A stretch of DNA of 53,123 nt from Clostridiales bacterium UBA3758 (GCA_002371675.1 DFGE01000037.1:33400-86522), one strand, 5' to 3'. Numbered from the stretch's first letter, positions 1-8,845 are shown. A program made the numbers and translations. Notes: a model not told the origin generated them from the letters alone.

Positions 1-746
1 TAGCCGCCCTTCTCCGCCGCCTCCACGCTCCAGGTCACGCGGTTAATGGGCTTTTGAATCAGCTTCCCGGTGCAGTCGAAGACCTGGATGGATCGCGGCG
101 TGAGCATGGCGATCTCACCATCGTCGAGATAAATAACGTTTTTCGTATGCGCGACCAGAGCGGTCACATCGGAAGCAAAGAAATTCTCCCCCACGCCGAT
201 GCCGAGGATCAGCGGGCTTGCCTCCCGGACGGCGTAAAGCGTGTCCGGCGCGTCGGCGCAGAGGATCCCCAGGGCGTAAGAGCCCTCCAGTCTCGCCGCC
301 GTCTTCATGACGGCGGTTTTGATATCGCCGTCGTAGTATTTCTCCAGTAAATGGACGATGGTCTCGGTGTCCGTTTCGCTCCGGAACACATAGCCGTCGG
401 CTATCAGTTCCTCGCGCAGCGCGAGATAGTTCTCGATGATCCCGTTGTGCACGATGGCAAAGCGCCCGTCATTGGACAGATGGGGGTGGGCGTTGATGTC
501 CGTAGGCGCGCCGTGGGTCGCCCAGCGCGTGTGTCCGATGCCGGTGCGGCCGGGGACGGCCGCGCCGTTTTCCGTTTTTTCGCAGAGCCTGGCGATACGC
601 CCGCTCACTTTTTCGACCCGAATCCCGTCATCGTCCATCACGGCAATGCCCGCCGAGTCGTAGCCCCGATATTCCAGCTGCTGCAGGCCCTTCAGAAGGA
701 TGGGCGCGGCGCTCTGTTTTCCGACAAATCCAACGATTCCGCACAT
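1..746 (-). CDS. glmS: Glutamine--fructose-6-phosphate aminotransferase (N-terminal part, cut by window edge)
   Basis: The reverse strand reads MCGIVGFVGKQSAAPILL from an ATG at 746, with Cys2 as the class II glutaminase nucleophile, then LEYRGYDSAGIAV and HTRWATHG, all typical of GlmS. The enzyme makes glucosamine-6-phosphate from fructose-6-phosphate and glutamine for cell-wall amino sugars. About 248 residues are present, covering the glutaminase domain; the SIS isomerase domains lie beyond position 1. A strong Shine-Dalgarno (GGAGGAAG) precedes the ATG. The gene begins only 13 bases after the stop of glnN, so it is probably the second gene of a glutamine synthesis and use operon. There is no room for the glmS ribozyme usual in Firmicutes. 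Confidence 0.95.
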   Translation of the reverse strand, partial: MCGIVGFVGKQSAAPILLKGLQQLEYRGYDSAGIAVMDDDGIRVEKVSGRIARLCEKTENGAAVPGRTGIGHTRWATHGAPTDINAHPHLSNDGRFAIVHNGIIENYLALREELIADGYVFRSETDTETIVHLLEKYYDGDIKTAVMKTAARLEGSYALGILCADAPDTLYAVREASPLILGIGVGENFFASDVTALVAHTKNVIYLDDGEIAMLTPRSIQVFDCTGKLIQKPINRVTWSVEAAEKGG

Positions 747-759
747 GACGTCTTCCTCC

Positions 760-2853
760 TTATACCTTGAACAGCAGTTCGCCGTAAGTCGGGAACGGCC
801 AGTAGGACGCGGCAGTGAGCGTCTCCGCCTCGTCGCAGAGCGCACGCAGCGCGGCCATTTTTCCGAGCAGCTCATCCCGGATGAAGAAAGCCTGTACAGT
901 GATGTCCTCCCCGGTGCAGCCGTCGATACCCTCTTTGAGTGCATCAATGGCCGCGTCGATCTCATCGGAAAGAACAGAGAGCTTTTCAAGCAGCCTGGTT
1001 TCCGCCCGGCAGGGCAGCACGGCCACAGCTTTTTTCTTTTCGTTGATCCCGGCGGCCAGATCGCCGGTATAGCGCAGCACGGCGGGCAGGATCTCTTCGC
1101 GGGCCATGTCCGCCATGGTCAGCGCCTCGATGCGCACCGTGCGCACATAGTTTTCCATGGTGATCTCATAGCGGGAGCGGATCTCCGCCTCCGAGAAGAT
1201 CTGATGCCGCTGCAGCATCTCCATGTTCTCCGGCACCAGCACCATCTGCAGCGCATCCGGCGTCGTGCGCAGATTCAGCAGGCCGCGTTCCTCTGTTGCC
1301 TCCTTGATCCAGGCGTCGTCATAGCCGTTCCCGTTGAACAGGATCCGCTTGTGAGCCGTGATATTTTCACGGATCAGCTCGTGCAGGCGGGTATCGAAGT
1401 CATCCGTGCAGCCCTCCAGCGCATCCGCGAACTGGCGCAGCGCCTCCGCCACGGAGGCGTTGATCATGATGTTCGCGCAGGAAATGGAGTCGTTGGAGCC
1501 GACCATGCGGAACTCAAATTTATTGCCGGTAAAGGCAAAGGGCGAGGTGCGGTTTCGGTCCGTCGTGTCACGGTTGAAGCGGGGCAGCACGTCCGCCCCC
1601 AGACGGATCCGCCGCTTTTCCGTTCCGGCGTAAGGGCTGTCGGTCTCTATGGCGTCCAATACGGCGCTCAGCTCGTCGCCGAGGAAGATGGAAATGACGG
1701 CCGGCGGCGCTTCGTTGGCCCCGAGACGGTGATCATTCCCGGCAGAAGCCACGCTCAGGCGCAGCAGACCCTGATACTCGTCCACTGCCTTGATAACCGC
1801 CAGAAGAAAGAGCAGAAACTGCGCGTTCTCATAAGGCGTGTCGCCGGGACTCAACAGATTGACGCCGGTATCGGTGGCCATGGACCAGTTGTTGTGCTTG
1901 CCGCTGCCGTTCACGCCCGCAAAGGGCTTTTCATGCAGCAGGCACACAAGGCCGTGCCTTCGGGCGACCTTTTTCATGATCTCCATGGTGAGCTGATTGT
2001 GATCCGCCGCGACGTTGGTCACCGTGAAGATCGGCGCGAGCTCATGCTGGCAGGGGGCGACCTCGTTGTGCTCGGTCTTGGCGTAGATCCCCAGCTTCCA
2101 GAGCTCCTCGTTCAGCTCCTCCATGAAGGCCTTGACCCGGGGCTTGATGGCGCCGAAATAGTGATCCTCCAGCTCCTGCCCCTTGGGCGGCTTCGCCCCG
2201 AAGAGCGTGCGCCCGGTGTAGATCAGGTCCTTGCGTTTGAGAACCATCTCCCTGTCCACGAGAAAGTATTCCTGCTCCGGGCCGACGTTTGTCACGACTC
2301 GCTGTACCTCATGATTCCCAAACAGACGCAGCACGCGCAGCGCCTGACGGTTCAGGGCCTCCATCGAACGCAGCAGCGGCGTCTTTTTGTCCAGCGCCTC
2401 GCCGCCGTAGGAGCAGAAGGCCGTCGGGATGCACAGCGTCTTTTCCTTAATAAAAGCATAGGAGGTCGGGTCCCAGGCGGTATAGCCTCTCGCCTCGAAG
2501 GTAGCCCGCAGGCCGCCGGATGGGAAGCTGGAGGCGTCCGGCTCACCCTGAATCAGCTCCCTGCCGGAAAACTTCATAATCACATGGCTGTCCGGCGCGG
2601 GCGAGAGAAAGCTTTCATGCTTCTCTGCGGTGATACCGGTCAGCGGCTGGAACCAATGGGTGAAGTGCGTGGCTCCGTTGGCCACAGCCCAGGCGCACAT
2701 GGCGTCCGCCACGGCGTTGGCCACGGAGAGATCCAGCTTTTTTCCTTTGCGGATGGTTTCCTTCAGACTGTGGTAGACATCCGAAGATAAGCGCGCACGC
2801 ATGACTTTGTCATCGAAAACCATGCTGCCGAACAGTTCCGGCACAGTATGCAT
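760..2853 (-). CDS. glnN: Type III glutamine synthetase
   Basis: The protein of about 697 residues begins MHTVPELFGSMVF and carries the ATHFTHWFQPLTG and EHNEVAPCQHELAPIF segments characteristic of the long GSIII family, which makes glutamine from glutamate, ammonia and ATP. GSIII is about 700 residues against about 450 for GSI, so it is full length. The ATG at 2853 is preferred over an upstream in-frame start at 2901 because an AGGAGG sits just upstream of it. The gene is divergent from a LysR regulator and is followed 13 bases later by glmS, a main consumer of glutamine. The 5' leader holds a small hairpin (2880-2899). Regulation by the LysR neighbour is inferred from position only. Confidence 0.95.
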   Translation of the reverse strand: MHTVPELFGSMVFDDKVMRARLSSDVYHSLKETIRKGKKLDLSVANAVADAMCAWAVANGATHFTHWFQPLTGITAEKHESFLSPAPDSHVIMKFSGRELIQGEPDASSFPSGGLRATFEARGYTAWDPTSYAFIKEKTLCIPTAFCSYGGEALDKKTPLLRSMEALNRQALRVLRLFGNHEVQRVVTNVGPEQEYFLVDREMVLKRKDLIYTGRTLFGAKPPKGQELEDHYFGAIKPRVKAFMEELNEELWKLGIYAKTEHNEVAPCQHELAPIFTVTNVAADHNQLTMEIMKKVARRHGLVCLLHEKPFAGVNGSGKHNNWSMATDTGVNLLSPGDTPYENAQFLLFLLAVIKAVDEYQGLLRLSVASAGNDHRLGANEAPPAVISIFLGDELSAVLDAIETDSPYAGTEKRRIRLGADVLPRFNRDTTDRNRTSPFAFTGNKFEFRMVGSNDSISCANIMINASVAEALRQFADALEGCTDDFDTRLHELIRENITAHKRILFNGNGYDDAWIKEATEERGLLNLRTTPDALQMVLVPENMEMLQRHQIFSEAEIRSRYEITMENYVRTVRIEALTMADMAREEILPAVLRYTGDLAAGINEKKKAVAVLPCRAETRLLEKLSVLSDEIDAAIDALKEGIDGCTGEDITVQAFFIRDELLGKMAALRALCDEAETLTAASYWPFPTYGELLFKV

Positions 2854-2879
2854 ACCTGTTCCCTCCTGAAAAAGGATAA

Positions 2880-2899
2880 GAGAGGCTGCCGAGCCTCTC
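2880..2899 (-). promoter_or_regulatory. Hairpin in the glnN leader
   Basis: Eight-base arms GAGAGGCT and AGCCTCTC close a four-base loop in the glnN leader. Read on the reverse strand, the hairpin is followed by TTATCCTTTTTC and then the AGGAGG of glnN. It could be a weak attenuator or a stability element; no ligand motif was recognised. Confidence 0.4.
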
Positions 2900-2910
2900 A
2901 ATACAAAATC

Positions 2911-2939
2911 AGTTTACGGCAACAAACAGCGAAGCGCAA
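2911..2939 (-). promoter_or_regulatory. Candidate glnN promoter
   Basis: On the reverse strand TTGCGC (2939-2934) and TAAACT (2916-2911) are separated by 17 bases, placing a start near 2904 just upstream of the leader hairpin. The match is moderate. Confidence 0.45.
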
Positions 2940-3024
2940 GAGTATTTGTATCGATTCGCGCTTTACCATATCTTTTTTGTATGATAAAATATGGGCTCAG
3001 ACTATAGTGCACATGGCAAAAAGC

Positions 3025-3053
3025 TTGCGGGAAGCAGATAGCGGGATTATACT
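3025..3053 (+). promoter_or_regulatory. Candidate promoter of the LysR gene
   Basis: TTGCGG (3025-3030) and TATACT (3048-3053) are spaced by 17 bases, about 25 bases before the LysR start codon. Upstream at 2967-2993 CATAT and ATATG form the ends of an AT-rich interrupted palindrome, a plausible LysR-type binding site between the divergent genes. Confidence 0.5.
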
Positions 3054-3078
3054 CAAAAATAAGGGGGGGACGGGAGCC

Positions 3079-4029
3079 ATGGACTTGCGCGCTCTGCATT
3101 ATTTCATCGTTGTGGCGGAGGAGCTGAACATCACACGCGCAGCTGAACGCCTGAAGATGAGTCAGCCGCCGCTCTCCGCCCAGATCAAAGGTCTGGAGGC
3201 GGAACTGGGGGTGCAGCTCTTTATCCGGGGCAAGCGGCAGCTCACCATCACGGAGGCCGGAAGGCTTCTTTATCGCCGGGCGCGTCAGATCCTGGAGCTC
3301 TCGGATCAGACCCGGCAGGAGCTCATGTCCATGGAAGGACTCTCCGGCGATCTGAACATCAGCCTTGTGGAAGGCCGAGCTCCCTATCTGCTTTCCCGCT
3401 GGATCGCCGGCTTCCGCCAGGAGTTTCCGCGGGTGGCGATCCATCTTTGGAACGGCAGCGGCGACGAGGTCATGGAGCGGGTGCAGCGGGGTCTGGCTGA
3501 TCTGGCCCTGGTTGCCACTCCCTATAATGCCGAACAGCTCGACGGCTTCTCCGTCGGGCGTGAGCCGTGGGTCGCCATGATGTCCAAGGATCATCCCCTC
3601 GCGGCGGAGGAGGGACAGTTCCTGCCGCTGCGCAAGCTGGTGGGGCAGCCCCTGTTTATCCCCAGCCGCCGCTCCCGTCTTGACTCCATCCGCGCCTGGT
3701 TCGCGGAAATCGAAAAAGAACCCACCATTGCGGGAGCTCTGTCCAACTATATCGACGCGGTCGCACTCTCAGAGCAGAACGCCGGGATCTGCATCTACCC
3801 AATGACCACCTATAACGTCAGCGATCTGATCGTGACGAAGATCATCACGGAAAGCGCCCGCCAGGTGGAATACGCCCTGGTCTGGAAACGCAACGACCGC
3901 CAGACCGATCTGCAGGAGGAATTCATCAATTACGTGCAGGACTGCATGGAGGAGGAGCGACGCGGCACACAGCCCTATATCATGCCGGAACGGGAATACT
4001 TCCCGCCGGAGGATACCAAGTATCTGTAA
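3079..4029 (+). CDS. LysR-family transcriptional regulator
   Basis: A 316-residue protein of normal LysR length. Residues 1-60 form the winged helix (MDLRALHYFIVVAEELN, then AAERLKMSQPPLSAQIKGLE), followed by a periplasmic-binding-protein-like effector domain from about residue 90. The ATG at 3079 follows an AAGGGGGG Shine-Dalgarno; longer upstream in-frame starts lack this. It is transcribed away from glnN-glmS, the classic arrangement for a LysR regulator of its divergent neighbour, so a role in nitrogen or glutamine control is possible but unproven. No close named homologue was recognised. Confidence 0.85.
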   Translation: MDLRALHYFIVVAEELNITRAAERLKMSQPPLSAQIKGLEAELGVQLFIRGKRQLTITEAGRLLYRRARQILELSDQTRQELMSMEGLSGDLNISLVEGRAPYLLSRWIAGFRQEFPRVAIHLWNGSGDEVMERVQRGLADLALVATPYNAEQLDGFSVGREPWVAMMSKDHPLAAEEGQFLPLRKLVGQPLFIPSRRSRLDSIRAWFAEIEKEPTIAGALSNYIDAVALSEQNAGICIYPMTTYNVSDLIVTKIITESARQVEYALVWKRNDRQTDLQEEFINYVQDCMEEERRGTQPYIMPEREYFPPEDTKYL

Positions 4030-4095
4030 GGGGCTTGTCATACGCGCTTCGTATGCTGTTTCATACGGGATCCCTATTGCAGAAAAACTGCTTTC

Positions 4096-4124
4096 TTGAC
4101 AAGCTTTTTGCGTTCTGCTATCCT
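4096..4124 (+). promoter_or_regulatory. pyrG promoter
   Basis: A consensus -35 TTGACA (4096-4101) and a -10 TATCCT (4119-4124) are separated by 17 bases. Transcription would begin near 4131, giving a leader of about 87 bases that contains the terminator hairpin at 4150-4203. Confidence 0.75.
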
Positions 4125-4149
4125 GTATGTGTCTTGAATAACAACAAAT

Positions 4150-4203
4150 AATTCTTCGATGTCAGGGGCTAACTGCCCCTTTAAGGCATCGAAGAATTTT
4201 TTT
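4150..4203 (+). terminator. Intrinsic terminator in the pyrG leader (probable attenuator)
   Basis: The arm AATTCTTCGATG (4150-4161) pairs perfectly with CATCGAAGAATT (4187-4198). A second stem AGGGGC/GCCCCT (4164-4169 with 4175-4180) is nested inside, and a run of seven T ends at 4203. It lies between a strong promoter and the pyrG Shine-Dalgarno (GAGGTG at 4206), so it can only act on pyrG-guaA transcription. In Bacillus subtilis pyrG is controlled by a CTP-dependent leader attenuator started at GGGC. No GGGC start is seen here, so the sensing step may differ. Confidence 0.8.
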
Positions 4204-4217
4204 GTGAGGTGTCAGGC

Positions 4218-5813
4218 ATGACAAAATATGTGTTTGTGACCGGCGGCGTTGTATCCGGGCTTGGCAAAGGGATCACAGCGGCCTCCCTCGGACGGCTTTT
4301 GAAGGCGCGCGGCCTAAAGGTAGCGGCGCAGAAGCTCGACCCCTATATCAACGTGGACCCCGGCACCATGAGCCCCTATCAGCACGGCGAGGTCTATGTG
4401 ACCGAGGACGGCAGCGAAACGGATCTGGATCTGGGGCATTACGAGCGCTTTATCAACGAGGACCTAAACCGCTGGTCCAACCTTACCACCGGCAAGGTCT
4501 ACTGGAACGTGCTGAACAAGGAGCGGCGCGGAGAGTATCTGGGACAGACCGTGCAGATCATCCCCCACATCACGCAGGAGATCAAGGATTTTATCTACCA
4601 TGTGGGAGCGGAGACGAACGCCGACGTGGTCATCACCGAGATCGGCGGCACGACCGGCGACATCGAGAGTCAGCCCTTTCTGGAGGCCGCGCGGCAGGTC
4701 AGCCTGGAGCAGGGCCGCGAGAATACGCTTTTTATTCATGTCACGCTGGTCCCTTTTCTGCGCGGCAGCGACGAGCACAAGACCAAGCCGACCCAGCACT
4801 CCGTCAAGGAGCTGCAGGGCATGGGAATCTCGCCGAATATCATCGTGCTGCGCTGCGACGAGCCGCTGGAGCCGGAGATTTTTCGCAAAATAGCCATGTT
4901 CTGCAACGTCAAGCCCGACTGTGTGATCGAAAACCGCACGCTGCCCATTCTCTATGAGGCTCCGCTGATGCTCGAGGATGAGGATTTTTCCCTGATCGTA
5001 TGCCGGGAGCTGGGGCTTTGGACCCGCGCGCCGCAGCTCGACGAGTGGCGGGCTATGGTCGCGCGGATCAAATCGCTGCAGCAGCAGGTCACCATCGGTC
5101 TGGTCGGAAAATATGTGCAGCTGCACGACGCCTATCTCTCCGTGGCCGAGGCGCTGCGCCACGCCGGGTACGCCTGCAATGCCCGGGTGGAGATCCGCTG
5201 GATCGACAGCGAAACGATCACCGACGAGACGGCTGCCGAATCGCTTTCCGACTGCGACGGCATCATCGTCCCGGGCGGCTTCGGGGACCGCGGCGTGGAG
5301 GGCATGATCGCAACAGCGCGCTACGCCCGGGAGCGCGATATTCCCTATCTCGGCATCTGCCTCGGCATGCAGGTGGCGGTGATCGAGTTTGCGCGCCATG
5401 TCTGCGGCCTCCCGGACGCGACTTCGGGAGAATTTGACCCCTCCTCGCCGCACAAAGTCATTGACTTTTTGCCCGATCAGGATGAAACTGTCAGCAAGGG
5501 GGGCACGCTGCGTCTCGGCGCGTATCCCTGCCGAATCGCGGAAGGGTCCGTCATGCGCCGCTGCTACGGCGCGGAGGAGATTCGCGAGCGGCACCGCCAC
5601 CGCTACGAATTCAACAACGACTACCGGGAGCTTTTGCGGGACAAGGGCCTCTGTCTCTGCGGCCAGTCCCCGGACGGCTACATCGTGGAGGCGGTGGAGC
5701 TGAGCGAGAAGCATTTCTTTGTCGGCGTGCAGTTCCACCCGGAATTCAAGAGCCGTCCGAACCATCCCCACCCGCTGTTCGTGGGCCTTATTTCCGCGTC
5801 TTTGGAGGGCTGA
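4218..5813 (+). CDS. pyrG: CTP synthase
   Basis: The 531-residue protein makes CTP from UTP, ATP and glutamine. It starts MTKYVFVTGGVVSGLGKG, the P-loop of the synthetase domain. The C-terminal class I glutaminase has the nucleophile motif GICLGMQVAVIEF and the VGVQFHPEF His-Glu pair. The ATG at 4218 is chosen over an in-frame GTG at 4209 because the GTG is part of the Shine-Dalgarno GAGGTG. The stop is three bases before guaA, so the two amidotransferases form one operon. Expression probably depends on the terminator in the leader. Confidence 0.97.
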   Translation: MTKYVFVTGGVVSGLGKGITAASLGRLLKARGLKVAAQKLDPYINVDPGTMSPYQHGEVYVTEDGSETDLDLGHYERFINEDLNRWSNLTTGKVYWNVLNKERRGEYLGQTVQIIPHITQEIKDFIYHVGAETNADVVITEIGGTTGDIESQPFLEAARQVSLEQGRENTLFIHVTLVPFLRGSDEHKTKPTQHSVKELQGMGISPNIIVLRCDEPLEPEIFRKIAMFCNVKPDCVIENRTLPILYEAPLMLEDEDFSLIVCRELGLWTRAPQLDEWRAMVARIKSLQQQVTIGLVGKYVQLHDAYLSVAEALRHAGYACNARVEIRWIDSETITDETAAESLSDCDGIIVPGGFGDRGVEGMIATARYARERDIPYLGICLGMQVAVIEFARHVCGLPDATSGEFDPSSPHKVIDFLPDQDETVSKGGTLRLGAYPCRIAEGSVMRRCYGAEEIRERHRHRYEFNNDYRELLRDKGLCLCGQSPDGYIVEAVELSEKHFFVGVQFHPEFKSRPNHPHPLFVGLISASLEG

Positions 5814-5816
5814 AAC

Positions 5817-7352
5817 ATGCAGAAAATCCTGATCCTTGACTTTGGCGGCCAGTATAACCAGCTGATTGCCCGGCGCGTGCGCGAGCAGCATGTGTATTGC
5901 GAGCTGCATCCCCACACGATGCCCATTGAGGAAATTCGCCGCTTTGACCCCATCGGCATCATCTTCACCGGCGGACCGCACAGCGTGTATCTCGACGATT
6001 CGCCCAGACCCGACCCCGGCGTCTTCGAGCTGGGCGTGCCGATCCTCGGCATCTGTTACGGCTGTCAGCTGCTGGCGCAGTCTCTCGGCGGGCTGGTCAC
6101 CGCGGCGGAGGATGCCTCCGCCCGTGAATACGGCAAAACCGAAACGGTTTTTGATCCGACCTGCGCGCTGTTCCGGGATCTGCCTGAGCGGAGCGTTACC
6201 TGGATGAGCCACGGGGACTATATGGCGCAGGTGCCGGAGGGCTTCCGCCTGGCCGCTCATTCCGCAGCCTGTCCCACCGCCGCGATCTGCGATGAAGCGC
6301 GCGGGCTGTATGGCGTTCAGTTCCATCCGGAAGTCAATCACACGGCCTTCGGGCGCGAGATGCTGCGCAATTTCCTCTATCGCGTCTGCGGGGCGCACGG
6401 CGACTGGACCATGGCAGACTTCAAGCGCCGCAGCGTGGACGAGCTTCGCAGGCATGTGGGAGACGGACGGGTGCTGCTGGCGCTCTCCGGCGGCGTGGAT
6501 TCCTCGGTGCTGGCCGCGCTTTTGAGCGAGGCCATCGGCAGTCAGCTTACCTGCGTCTTTGTCGATCACGGTCTGCTCCGTAAGAACGAGGGAGACGAGG
6601 TGGAGGCCGTCTTTGCCCCGCGCCCGCTGAACTTCCGCCGCGTCGATGCTGCCGATCGCTTTCTGGCGCGCCTGCGCGGCGTGACCGAGCCGGAAGAAAA
6701 GCGCCACATCATCGGGGAGGAATTCATCCGCGTCTTTGAGGCGGAAGCCGGGGAGATCGGTGCGGTCGACTATCTCGCCCAGGGGACGATCTACCCCGAC
6801 GTGATCGAGTCCGGCCTCGGCCAATCCGCCGTCATCAAGAGCCATCACAATGTGGGCGGCCTGCCCGACTATGTGGATTTCAAAGAGATCCTGGAACCGC
6901 TGCGTCTGCTCTTCAAGGACGAGGTGCGCCAGCTGGGGCGCGAGCTGGGGCTCCCGGAGAGCCTGGTCTCGCGCCAGCCCTTCCCCGGCCCGGGTCTCGC
7001 CATCCGCGTGATCGGCGAGGTAACGGCGGATAAGCTTGCCCTGCTGCGCGAGGCCGACGCCATCTTCCGCGAGGAGATGGCAAGGGCCGGACTGGATCAG
7101 ACAGCCAGCCAGTATTTCGCGGTGCTGACGAATCTTCGTTCTGTCGGCGTCATGGGCGACGGCCGCAGTTACGATTATGCCGTGGCGCTGCGCAGCGTGC
7201 AGACCTCGGACTTCATGACGGCGGACTGGTCACGCCTGCCCTGGGATCTGCTCGACCGCGTGTCCGTGCGGATCGTCAACGAGGTGAAGGGCGTCAACCG
7301 CGTGCTCTACGACATTACTTCCAAGCCGCCGGCCACGGTGGAATATGAATGA
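5817..7352 (+). CDS. guaA: GMP synthase (glutamine-hydrolysing)
   Basis: A 511-residue protein with an N-terminal class I glutaminase (QKILILDFGGQYNQLI, nucleophile motif GICYGCQLLAQ, GVQFHPEV), then the ATP pyrophosphatase P-loop LALSGGVDSSV near residue 220 and the C-terminal dimerisation domain ending NRVLYDITSKPPATVEYE. It converts XMP to GMP. Length and motifs are normal. It is translated right behind pyrG, with a Shine-Dalgarno (TTGGAGGG) inside the end of pyrG. No purine riboswitch lies in front of the operon. Confidence 0.97.
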   Translation: MQKILILDFGGQYNQLIARRVREQHVYCELHPHTMPIEEIRRFDPIGIIFTGGPHSVYLDDSPRPDPGVFELGVPILGICYGCQLLAQSLGGLVTAAEDASAREYGKTETVFDPTCALFRDLPERSVTWMSHGDYMAQVPEGFRLAAHSAACPTAAICDEARGLYGVQFHPEVNHTAFGREMLRNFLYRVCGAHGDWTMADFKRRSVDELRRHVGDGRVLLALSGGVDSSVLAALLSEAIGSQLTCVFVDHGLLRKNEGDEVEAVFAPRPLNFRRVDAADRFLARLRGVTEPEEKRHIIGEEFIRVFEAEAGEIGAVDYLAQGTIYPDVIESGLGQSAVIKSHHNVGGLPDYVDFKEILEPLRLLFKDEVRQLGRELGLPESLVSRQPFPGPGLAIRVIGEVTADKLALLREADAIFREEMARAGLDQTASQYFAVLTNLRSVGVMGDGRSYDYAVALRSVQTSDFMTADWSRLPWDLLDRVSVRIVNEVKGVNRVLYDITSKPPATVEYE

Positions 7353-7380
7353 TCGGGCGCACAATGGTAAAGGAAACAAT

Positions 7381-7408
7381 GAGGGCAGGAGTTACGGCTC
7401 CTGCCCTC
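7381..7408. terminator. Hairpin downstream of guaA
   Basis: An 11-bp perfect stem GAGGGCAGGAG/CTCCTGCCCTC closes a six-base loop. There is no clear T run on the plus strand (ATACATTCT follows). On the reverse strand it is followed by ATTGTTTCC. It is probably a termination or end-protection hairpin for guaA. Confidence 0.55.
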
Positions 7409-7442
7409 ATACATTCTGCAAATACAAGATAAATATTTTGTA

Positions 7443-7520
7443 CTATATTTCTCTCATTTGACTGTCTGCCAGTACATCGATCATGATCTTAGCCGCAAGA
7501 CGGAAAGAACAGATGAAGGT
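7443..7520 (-). pseudogene. Decayed C-terminal fragment of a DUF6809-like gene
   Basis: Read in reverse, 7520-7443 encodes TFICSFRLAAKIMIDVLADS then QMREI and a stop. This closely matches the last 26 residues of the intact gene at 15447-15728, which end TFIYAFRLAAKTMIDVLTEE then QMREI. Just upstream, in frame, is a stop codon (7521-7523), and no start or Shine-Dalgarno is visible, so it is a remnant. It lies alone in the 277-base gap between guaA and the AraC gene. Most likely it marks an earlier insertion of the same small mobile module found near 15.5 kb. Confidence 0.75.
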
Positions 7521-7629
7521 TTATACGAGTTAAAGCTATAATAGGAACAAGCTCACGCTCGCGGTACTTCAAAATCATTTTTACATATACAGGATTCTCG
7601 TGGCACCCGCTGAGAACAACAACCTCAGA

Positions 7630-8817
7630 TCAGACATGCTTTTCCCGGTATTCATTCGGCGTAAGGCCGACATATTTCTTGAACACCCTCGAAAAATGAG
7701 CGGGAGAAGAAAAAGCGAGATAATCCCCGATGGCAGCGGCGCTGCGGTCGGTATAGCGGAGGAGGCGCTTGGCCTCCTCCGTTTTCTGCTGGAGAATAAA
7801 GTCGTTGAGCTTGATGCCGGTCTCATTGTGGAACTTGGTGGAAAGATACGAGCGCCCCATATACAGCGACTGCGCCAGCGCCTCCGTGGAGATATTCTCG
7901 GACAGGTGACGCTGCACGTAATTGGCTACCGCCGCAGCCAGCTTCCCCGGGTGCTCGCCCAGATGCAGCCGTTCCACGCGCTCGGTGAATTCCAGCACCA
8001 TGTGGTATTGAAGATTGGTGATTTTCTCTGCCGTGTCCAGCCGTTCACAGCTTTGAATATAGAAATCGCTGAGAGAAAAGGCGTCGTCCACATCCAGTCC
8101 GCCCCGGATGGCCGCCCGGGAGCAGAGCGTTGCCGTGACGATAAAGAGATTCTTCATCTGCCGCAGGTGCTCGGGCGCCAGGATGCCGCCCCGGACAGCG
8201 GGCGCCCGCTCCATCCAGGTGTGCAGGGCGGCGGTGTCCCCCTTGCGCACGATACGCAGGATCGCCTGCTCCTGGCTGTAGCTGTTGTGGGGCGTCGTGG
8301 GCGGCTGCTGCGGGCCATCCTTTTGCATGATCTGGGACGCGCGGATCGTACGGAGCGCATCCTGCTCGTCGGTGGCGATCGTCAGATCCTTCAGCTCCAG
8401 CTTCTCGCCGTTTACTATATAGTTGATGGAGCAGAGCATCAGCAGCAGGCTTTCCACCGGCATATTCACGATGGCCTTCATGCTGCGGCCAAACTCCTCT
8501 GCCTCCTCCTTGTTCAATCCCATGCGAAAGGCAAGTTCCCGCAGCTCCTGTTCGGACGCGGGAAGCTGCCGGGTCGGGCCGACGATGAAGCGGATCTCAC
8601 CGGAGCGGAGGATGCCGTAGTAGTAGAAATGCTCCGTCAGGCAGTAGCCGACATGCTCCTGCGCGCTCCAAAGCTGCTCCCTGCACAGCAGCATGGGGTC
8701 ACGGATCAGCGTGACCGGAGAGTGAAAGGAAAGCAGCTCCTCTCCTTTGTAGACGCGGGCCGGGATCCCCGACAGGTTCGCGGTGATCCGGCACAGATAG
8801 CTAAAGTCGACAGGCAT
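7630..8817 (-). CDS. AraC-family transcriptional regulator of the glycoside locus
   Basis: A 395-residue protein. The last 100 residues are a two-helix-turn-helix AraC domain (NISTEALAQSLYMGRSYLST, then HFSRVFKKYVGLTPNEYREK). The N-terminal 290 residues are a sensor region without a recognised domain name. The ATG at 8817 (MPVDFSYLCRITANL) is preceded by AAGGGAGG at good spacing; an upstream in-frame start at 8880 lies in the promoter. It is divergent from the GH3-transporter-GH78 operon with back-to-back promoters, so it most likely activates that operon on a glycoside signal. The inducer is unknown. Confidence 0.88.
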   Translation of the reverse strand: MPVDFSYLCRITANLSGIPARVYKGEELLSFHSPVTLIRDPMLLCREQLWSAQEHVGYCLTEHFYYYGILRSGEIRFIVGPTRQLPASEQELRELAFRMGLNKEEAEEFGRSMKAIVNMPVESLLLMLCSINYIVNGEKLELKDLTIATDEQDALRTIRASQIMQKDGPQQPPTTPHNSYSQEQAILRIVRKGDTAALHTWMERAPAVRGGILAPEHLRQMKNLFIVTATLCSRAAIRGGLDVDDAFSLSDFYIQSCERLDTAEKITNLQYHMVLEFTERVERLHLGEHPGKLAAAVANYVQRHLSENISTEALAQSLYMGRSYLSTKFHNETGIKLNDFILQQKTEEAKRLLRYTDRSAAAIGDYLAFSSPAHFSRVFKKYVGLTPNEYREKHV

Positions 8818-8845
8818 CGTGCGGCCTCCCTTCATGTTCAAACAA

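Noticed and set aside
700..2790. A long open frame (about 696 codons) on the plus strand opposite glnN
   Set aside because: It is an antisense frame kept open by high GC. It lacks family features, and the opposite strand encodes a complete GSIII.
4130..4217. PyrR-binding or purine riboswitch in front of pyrG-guaA
   Set aside because: No PyrR anti-antiterminator consensus and no purine aptamer core; only a terminator hairpin is present.
4464..6848. A 794-codon open frame opposite pyrG and guaA
   Set aside because: It spans two well-defined genes on the other strand, has no recognised domain and is rich in His, Arg, Gly and Val as GC shadow frames are.
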